A program made the translations under genes and the position numbers. 8,790 nucleotides of DNA. It comes from Pirellulales bacterium (GTDB lineage Bacteria > Planctomycetota > Planctomycetia > Pirellulales > Thermoguttaceae). This document shows, in pieces, positions 5,871 to 8,790 of the stretch. The notes beneath the pieces were generated by a model. The model saw only the letters and a program-made list of their open reading frames with translations. It was not told the DNA's origin and ran no database searches. The stretch covers positions 1-8,790 of the forward strand of contig JAUWJC010000144.1 in the NCBI GenBank assembly GCA_030607895.1, in the 5' to 3' direction. Numbering within the stretch: position 1 is the first letter of the stretch; each line of letters opens with the position of its first letter.

Positions 5871-5956
5871 ATAAAGCCGCGACCGGTGGTCGCGGCCTGG
5901 GGAAAACGTGCCGCCTCTTCCGGCTGCTTTGACGCGACCACCGGTCGCGGCTTTAT
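5871..5956. repeat. Twin-hairpin (REPIN-like) element, family 2, copy 2
   Basis: Two 24-bp arms, 5871-5894 and 5933-5956, are perfect inverted copies around a 38-base spacer. Each arm folds as CGCGACC-NNN-GGTCGCG. Relative to the copy at 4882-4967, the hairpin loop differs in both arms (GGT/ACC against AGT/ACT), and so does a base pair near the tip (A-T against G-C), always keeping complementarity. It sits between the kinase stop (5977) and the panC ribosome site. Confidence 0.85.
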
Positions 5957-5976
5957 GCGCGGCGCGGCAAGCGTAT

Positions 5977-7101
5977 TTACAACATTGCCTCCATCGCCGC
6001 CCGTGCTTCGCAAAGCATGTCGTTGGGATCATCATCGGGATCATCGTCGGCCAGCCGCAGCAAGGGGCCCTGATCGGGCTTGTCGGCCTGGGCAAGGATC
6101 GCCCGGCGAATCTGCTCCAGTCGCTCTGCCGTAAACCGACTTTCCGGGCGGCGGCCGCGCCGGGCAATCTGCTCGGCAAGCCGCTCACTCGGCGCGTCCA
6201 ACAGCACGATTAGCCTGGGCCGGACAACGTGGCACCGGGCAGCCTCCCACGTTTGCTGGAACCGGCCGAATTGCTCGGCTGAAAGCCATACCCCGGCAAA
6301 AGCCAACGACTGATCGAACCAGAAGTCACTGACCGCCGGCCTCCCAGCTTCGGACCACTGGGGATTGTCGGCCGCCAGCAACCGGGCTCTCTGGTCGAGG
6401 AATTCTAGCTCCGTCGCCCACGCTTGACCAGTCGGATCCGAAAAAGGGACCAGGTTTAATTTGTGCGAAGCACCCTCCGGGCCGTTCCGGCAAATTAAAC
6501 CTGGTCCCTTTTTCGGCCCGACCTCTTCGCGGATAACCCGAACAGACGCTGTTTCGGTCAACCGCCGGGCCAGAAGCGTCTTGCCAACGCCGATCGGGCC
6601 GGCAATTGCCACGTAGGGAACCGTACTGTCGAGATTATCCAACAGTCGGGCGATAGTCCAGCCGGTGGTTGGATGAACCATGGCGGCGGCCACTTCGCCC
6701 GCCGGCTCCAGCACGAAACGCCGCCAGGCCATTCTCGGGTGGGGTAACACGAGCGACGGCGTCTTAAGCGTCAATTCACCGTACAAGAGCAGATCGAGGT
6801 CGATCGCACGCGGTCCCCAACGCTCCGTCCGCTCGGTTTTTGAGGACTTGCGGCCTAATTCGGTCTCAATTCTCCAGAGAATCTCCGCCACGGACCGCGG
6901 CGCAAGCGAAGTTTCCAGCGTGATTGCCCCGTTCAGAAAGGTCGGTTGTCCAGCCGGACCGCCGATCGGCGATGTCGTGTGCCAACGACTCTTTCCGATC
7001 AACAACAGATTGGGATCTCCGGCGAGCCGCGCCACCGCCTTTTCCAGTGTCTGAAGCCGATCACCAAGATTCGCACCCAGACCAATCAGACAGGTGGGCA
7101 T
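5977..7101 (-). CDS. folK: Bifunctional FolK (HPPK) and deoxynucleoside kinase fusion
   Basis: A 374-residue two-domain protein. Residues 1-165 are 6-hydroxymethyl-7,8-dihydropterin pyrophosphokinase of folate synthesis: GLGANLGDR (7-15), TFLNGAI (54-60), RWGPRAIDLDLLLYG (94-108), LPHPRM (119-124) and FVLEP (129-133). Residues 163-374 are a kinase of the deoxynucleoside kinase family: P-loop GPIGVGKT (168-175), REE (191-193, where the catalytic Glu is expected), DPTGQAW (222-228), SDFWFDQSLAFA (258-269, in place of the DRS region) and an Arg-rich lid RRGRRPESRF (314-323). Such fusions occur in planctomycetes, from memory. Residues 196-221 are encoded by an 80-bp palindromic element; the NPFLxxFY-type substrate-pocket segment that relatives carry between the Glu and DP is not visible, so kinase activity may be lost or altered while FolK should be intact. 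ATG 7101 is preceded by GGAAG at about 9 bases; the frame upstream lacks domain similarity. Confidence 0.9.
   Translation of the reverse strand: MPTCLIGLGANLGDRLQTLEKAVARLAGDPNLLLIGKSRWHTTSPIGGPAGQPTFLNGAITLETSLAPRSVAEILWRIETELGRKSSKTERTERWGPRAIDLDLLLYGELTLKTPSLVLPHPRMAWRRFVLEPAGEVAAAMVHPTTGWTIARLLDNLDSTVPYVAIAGPIGVGKTLLARRLTETASVRVIREEVGPKKGPGLICRNGPEGASHKLNLVPFSDPTGQAWATELEFLDQRARLLAADNPQWSEAGRPAVSDFWFDQSLAFAGVWLSAEQFGRFQQTWEAARCHVVRPRLIVLLDAPSERLAEQIARRGRRPESRFTAERLEQIRRAILAQADKPDQGPLLRLADDDPDDDPNDMLCEARAAMEAML
6439..6518 (-). repeat. 80-bp palindromic element, copy C, inside folK-dNK
   Basis: An identical copy, same orientation and same reading frame as copy A relative to its host gene. 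It encodes P196 to S221 of the fusion protein, between REEVG and DPTGQAW. The 77-base symmetric core (6439-6515) is not a multiple of three, so keeping the frame required extra bases or loss of host bases. Strand given as that of the host gene. Confidence 0.9.
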
Positions 7102-7163
7102 CTGCTGGGTCTTCCGTTTCAAATCACCGGCAGTACAGCCGACAACGACGCAACCGAACCGCC

Positions 7164-7192
7164 ATTTTCCGCATCCGGCTGCCATTGGTCAA
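7164..7192 (-). promoter_or_regulatory. Weak candidate promoter of folK-dNK
   Basis: On the minus strand, TTGACC (7192-7187), a 17-base spacer and GAAAAT (7169-7164) lie about 63 bases upstream of ATG 7101. The -35 matches 5 of 6, the -10 only 4 of 6. The position, between repeat copy D and the gene, is sensible, but chance is possible. Confidence 0.25.
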
Positions 7193-7210
7193 GGACAAGA
7201 CCATCCAGCG

Positions 7211-7290
7211 CGAAAAAGGGACCAGGTTTAATTTGTGCGAAGCACCCTCCGGGCCGTTCCGGCAAATTAAACCTGGTCCCTTTTTCGGCC
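7211..7290 (-). repeat. 80-bp palindromic element, copy D, behind small secreted protein
   Basis: An identical copy in the orientation of A and C. It begins 8 bases after the stop codon (7299-7301) of the gene at 7299-7841, mirroring copy B behind lgt. The long stem with an A-run/T-run could serve as a transcript 3' end for that gene. Confidence 0.9.
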
Positions 7291-7298
7291 CTGGATGA

Positions 7299-7841
7299 CT
7301 ACCGCTGGAGTGTCCGTAGCGGAGGGGGACTGAGGCGTCGGGCCTGGCCGCTGTTTGCCGATTTGGGCGGGGCGAGTTGGAGTTGCTCGGCCTCCGTCGG
7401 CTCCTCCTGGAAGGGACTATTACACGCATCCTCCTCCACGACTTGCTGCTGGTAGGCGAAGAACCCCATCGGTTCGTGCGGGGACGCATGCCAAGGATAA
7501 TCGAACAGGTGGCGGTAGTTATACGGATGGCGGTAGTAATAGCCGTGGAAAGCCGGATAACGGTGAATCGTACGACTGGACCCCGGATAGCAGCCAAACC
7601 GCGAACCGTAACAGGTCTGCGGCATCGGCCCGAGCACGTCACAAAACCAACTAACCAGCGGATGCCGACGGCCGCCACGGCAAGCTGTCCCACAGTCGTC
7701 GTAGCAGTCGCCGCCGTCATCCTCGACAGTGGCCGCAACGGGCTGGTTCGCGGCGGCCGTGGCAGCCTGATCCGCGGGAGCCTCGATGGGCTTGTCCGCA
7801 CCACTGGTAACCACCAACAGAGTCAGAAAAACGGCGTGCAT
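7299..7841 (-). CDS. Small secreted Cys/Tyr/His-rich protein, function unknown
   Basis: A 180-residue protein with a short hydrophobic N-terminus (3-14, ending VTSGA), probably a signal peptide. An Ala/acidic linker (16-44) follows; then a Cys-rich part with C46, C50, C54, C67, C77 and C84, and an aromatic/His-rich core CYGSRFGCYPG (77-87), IHRYPAFHGYYYRHPYNYR (92-110), FDYPWHA (113-119). The tail is acidic and then Pro/Arg-rich. I recall similar hypothetical exported proteins in planctomycetes, but none with a known role. The many Cys, His and Tyr suggest disulfides or metal binding outside the cytoplasm, which is inference only. ATG 7841 has GGAGG 10 bases upstream. The gene is divergent from the plus-strand gene at 8371, and repeat copy D follows its stop closely. 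Confidence 0.75.
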   Translation of the reverse strand: MHAVFLTLLVVTSGADKPIEAPADQAATAAANQPVAATVEDDGGDCYDDCGTACRGGRRHPLVSWFCDVLGPMPQTCYGSRFGCYPGSSRTIHRYPAFHGYYYRHPYNYRHLFDYPWHASPHEPMGFFAYQQQVVEEDACNSPFQEEPTEAEQLQLAPPKSANSGQARRLSPPPLRTLQR

Positions 7842-8217
7842 CGATCTGGTCCTCCGACTGGTCTACTTAATTTACGGTTCTTTTGTGGGGCAGTTCCTCG
7901 TACAGAATCGGTCCGAAACAACCGGTCAATCAAGTCTGATCCGTGCAACAGGCACGGCCGACCTTGCCCCCTTGCAGTGCCTAGCTTTCCCAGAATACTA
8001 CGCAAATCCCGCTTATTCCTGTAAACATACCTTTGCACTGCCCCGTTATCGTCCTTTTTGACTGCAAACCCAGATTTGCGCTTGAGAAAATGAGAAGTCT
8101 AACTAGGCTAGAAAATCTAAGGCGGAGAGAGAAAAGTGGTTGTCGGCCGGTACTCACCGACCGGTGCCCACTGGAAACCAAAGAACCGAGTGAATCGGTC
8201 GTCGGGCCCGTTAACCT

Positions 8218-8294
8218 GGTTCCCAAGCTCTGCTTGGGAACCCGCTATTCTCCAGCATTACGATGCGGTGTGGTCCCAAGCAGAGCTTGGGACC
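8218..8294. repeat. Twin-hairpin element, family 3
   Basis: GGTTCCCAAGC-TCT-GCTTGGGAACC (8218-8242) and GGTCCCAAGC-AGA-GCTTGGGACC (8272-8294) are two perfect hairpins, roughly inverted copies of each other around a 29-base spacer. The cccaagctctgcttggg motif is a repeat I recall from planctomycete and cyanobacterial genomes. Same doublet layout as family 2, with unrelated sequence. Confidence 0.8.
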
Positions 8295-8309
8295 GAGTGT
8301 AAACATCTT

Positions 8310-8332
8310 GTGGTGGGCAATGCCCACCCTAC
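8310..8332. repeat. Short palindrome, family 4 (GGTGGGC-AAT-GCCCACC)
   Basis: A perfect 7-bp stem, GGTGGGC (8312-8318) with GCCCACC (8322-8328), flanked by GT and CTAC. This gtgggcaatgcccac motif is a recurrent repeat in planctomycete and cyanobacterial genomes, from memory. It lies 16 bases after the family 3 element. Confidence 0.65.
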
Positions 8333-8355
8333 ACAAATCAAACAGTCGAAATAGA

Positions 8356-8361
8356 AAGGAG
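8356..8361 (+). promoter_or_regulatory. Ribosome binding site of the gene at 8371
   Basis: AAGGAG, 9 bases before ATG 8371, is a strong Shine-Dalgarno match and fixes this start. Confidence 0.7.
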
Positions 8362-8370
8362 AATAGACGA

Positions 8371-8790
8371 ATGGCTCCTGGTCTTTTCGTTCTCAGCCAA
8401 GACACAAGGCTCCTGGAAGAGGTGCAATCGCGGCTCTCGGGCCGATTCGAGTTAGTGGTGGCCGATTCGCTAAAGGCTGCTCGTTCGCGTCTGGAGGCCG
8501 TTCCGGTCCGGGCGGCATTGGCTCAGCTGTGCCCTGAAACGCTCAATGGTTTCTCGGCCCAGACATTCTTCACGCAGCTACAGCAGGCAGTCAGCGCGGC
8601 CCCGATTTTTGGCCTGGTGGGGCCCGACTGCCCGTCCGAGTTGCGGGAATCGGCGGCTGAAGGCGTGCAAAAGTGTCTGCCGTTGCCGGTGGATTTCGAA
8701 TGCTTGCAGGAGATGCTCAATGACTGCCAATCGTCGGAAACCGTAGCGATTGGATCCTGTACCGGGTTACCGCATCGCTTGCTTGAAGGG
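8371..8790 (+). CDS. Receiver-like regulator, 5' part only
   Basis: The first 140 codons of a gene running off the right edge, the only plus-strand gene here. The N-terminus GLFVLSQDTRLLEEVQSRL (4-22) and the alternating strand/helix pattern to about residue 112 (LVVADSLKAARSRLE; FGLVGPD; KCLPLPVDFECLQEML) resemble a response-regulator receiver domain. The usual acidic pair near the start is reduced to one Asp (D11), and there is no clear phosphoacceptor Asp after the third strand (AALAQLCPET), so it may be a pseudo-receiver. The KCLPLPVDFE stretch resembles the end of a receiver domain (K-P region). The remainder, after residue 118, begins another region; a sigma-54 activator ATPase or an output domain would be typical, but nothing in view decides it. 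The start is fixed by AAGGAG. Confidence 0.7.
   Translation, partial: MAPGLFVLSQDTRLLEEVQSRLSGRFELVVADSLKAARSRLEAVPVRAALAQLCPETLNGFSAQTFFTQLQQAVSAAPIFGLVGPDCPSELRESAAEGVQKCLPLPVDFECLQEMLNDCQSSETVAIGSCTGLPHRLLEG

Larger units (their letters stand above)
7842..8370. other. Divergent intergenic region
   Basis: This region separates the minus-strand secreted-protein gene from the plus-strand gene at 8371. The right third holds two palindromic repeats (8218-8294 and 8310-8332). In 7842-8217 I find no supportable gene, RNA or clear promoter. TTGACT-like -35 boxes occur on both strands without a good -10 at proper spacing. The part 7981-8130 is AT-richer than the flanking genes, consistent with a promoter region. 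Confidence 0.5.

Noticed and set aside
4973..5932. Plus-strand open frame of 319 codons opposite panC
   Set aside because: It is antisense to panC, whose motifs are unambiguous, and shows no recognisable domain; GC-rich DNA often leaves the opposite frame open.
4882..5956. panC as a composite transposon between inverted elements
   Set aside because: No transposase, no target duplication seen, and the flanking elements are short palindromes found singly elsewhere in such genomes; chance bracketing is simpler.
5858..6013. Upstream extension of panC to 6013
   Set aside because: The extension translates the palindromic element and the end of the kinase gene; ATG 5857 with AAGGG gives the normal PanC N-terminus.
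2476..7290. CRISPR array made of the 80-bp repeats
   Set aside because: The copies are 0.6-2.9 kb apart with genes between them, one is inverted, and two lie inside coding regions; there are no regular spacers or cas genes.
7124..7804. Long minus-strand open frame of 226 codons, rich in Arg/Thr/Ser, that runs through repeat copy D
   Set aside because: It overlaps the secreted-protein gene in another frame, has low-complexity composition typical of a shadow frame and no good ribosome site. Its repeat-encoded part exists because the element is open in most frames.
8033..8302. Plus-strand open frame of 89 codons ending in the family 3 repeat
   Set aside because: No ribosome site or recognisable domain, and its C-terminal part is encoded by repeat hairpins.

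Overview
The window looks like chromosomal DNA of a planctomycete (Planctomycetota, probably Pirellulales-like). The evidence is family-based: two tandem secreted proteins with the YRLWAPGTAPP signature, a Lgt enzyme carrying a PDZ-like insert, a folK-deoxynucleoside kinase fusion, a probable DUF1570-type HExxH protein, and a Cys/Tyr/His-rich small secreted protein. I could run no database search, so the lineage is an inference from recognised families.

Layout. Eight of nine genes are on the minus strand. In transcription order from the right they are: a small secreted protein (7841-7299); a bifunctional folK / deoxynucleoside kinase (7101-5977); panC (5857-4985); lgt (4856-3579); a CpsB/YwqE-type PHP phosphatase (3389-2583); an exported HExxH protein sharing one base with it (2583-1681); and two paralogous exported proteins (1433-864 and 764-219). 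One plus-strand gene starts at 8371 and runs off the right edge; its start resembles a response-regulator receiver domain. The AT-richer gap 7842-8370 separates the divergent genes. Bases 1-218 hold no gene that I can support.

The genes cover folate and pantothenate synthesis, nucleoside salvage (FolK-dNK, PanC), lipoprotein maturation (Lgt) and envelope or exported functions (phosphatase, metalloprotease-like protein, secreted paralogs). Gaps of about 100-250 bp between most genes, several filled by repeats, argue against one tight operon. The exception is the phosphatase/HExxH pair, which overlaps TGATG-style and has a good sigma70-type promoter in front of it.

The striking content is repetitive. 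Four identical 80-bp palindromic elements lie within 4.8 kb. Two sit just downstream of stop codons (of lgt and of the small secreted protein). The other two lie inside genes, in the same reading frame, and add the same roughly 26-residue peptide to unrelated proteins: to the signal-peptide n-region of the HExxH protein, and to the nucleoside kinase just after its catalytic Glu. This resembles the in-frame palindromic elements of Rickettsia (RPEs). A second family, a pair of inverted hairpins with a REPIN-like layout and 86 bp long, flanks panC on both sides and shows compensatory changes between arms. A third twin hairpin and a short fourth palindrome precede the plus-strand gene. No transposase is present, so any mobilising enzyme must act in trans.
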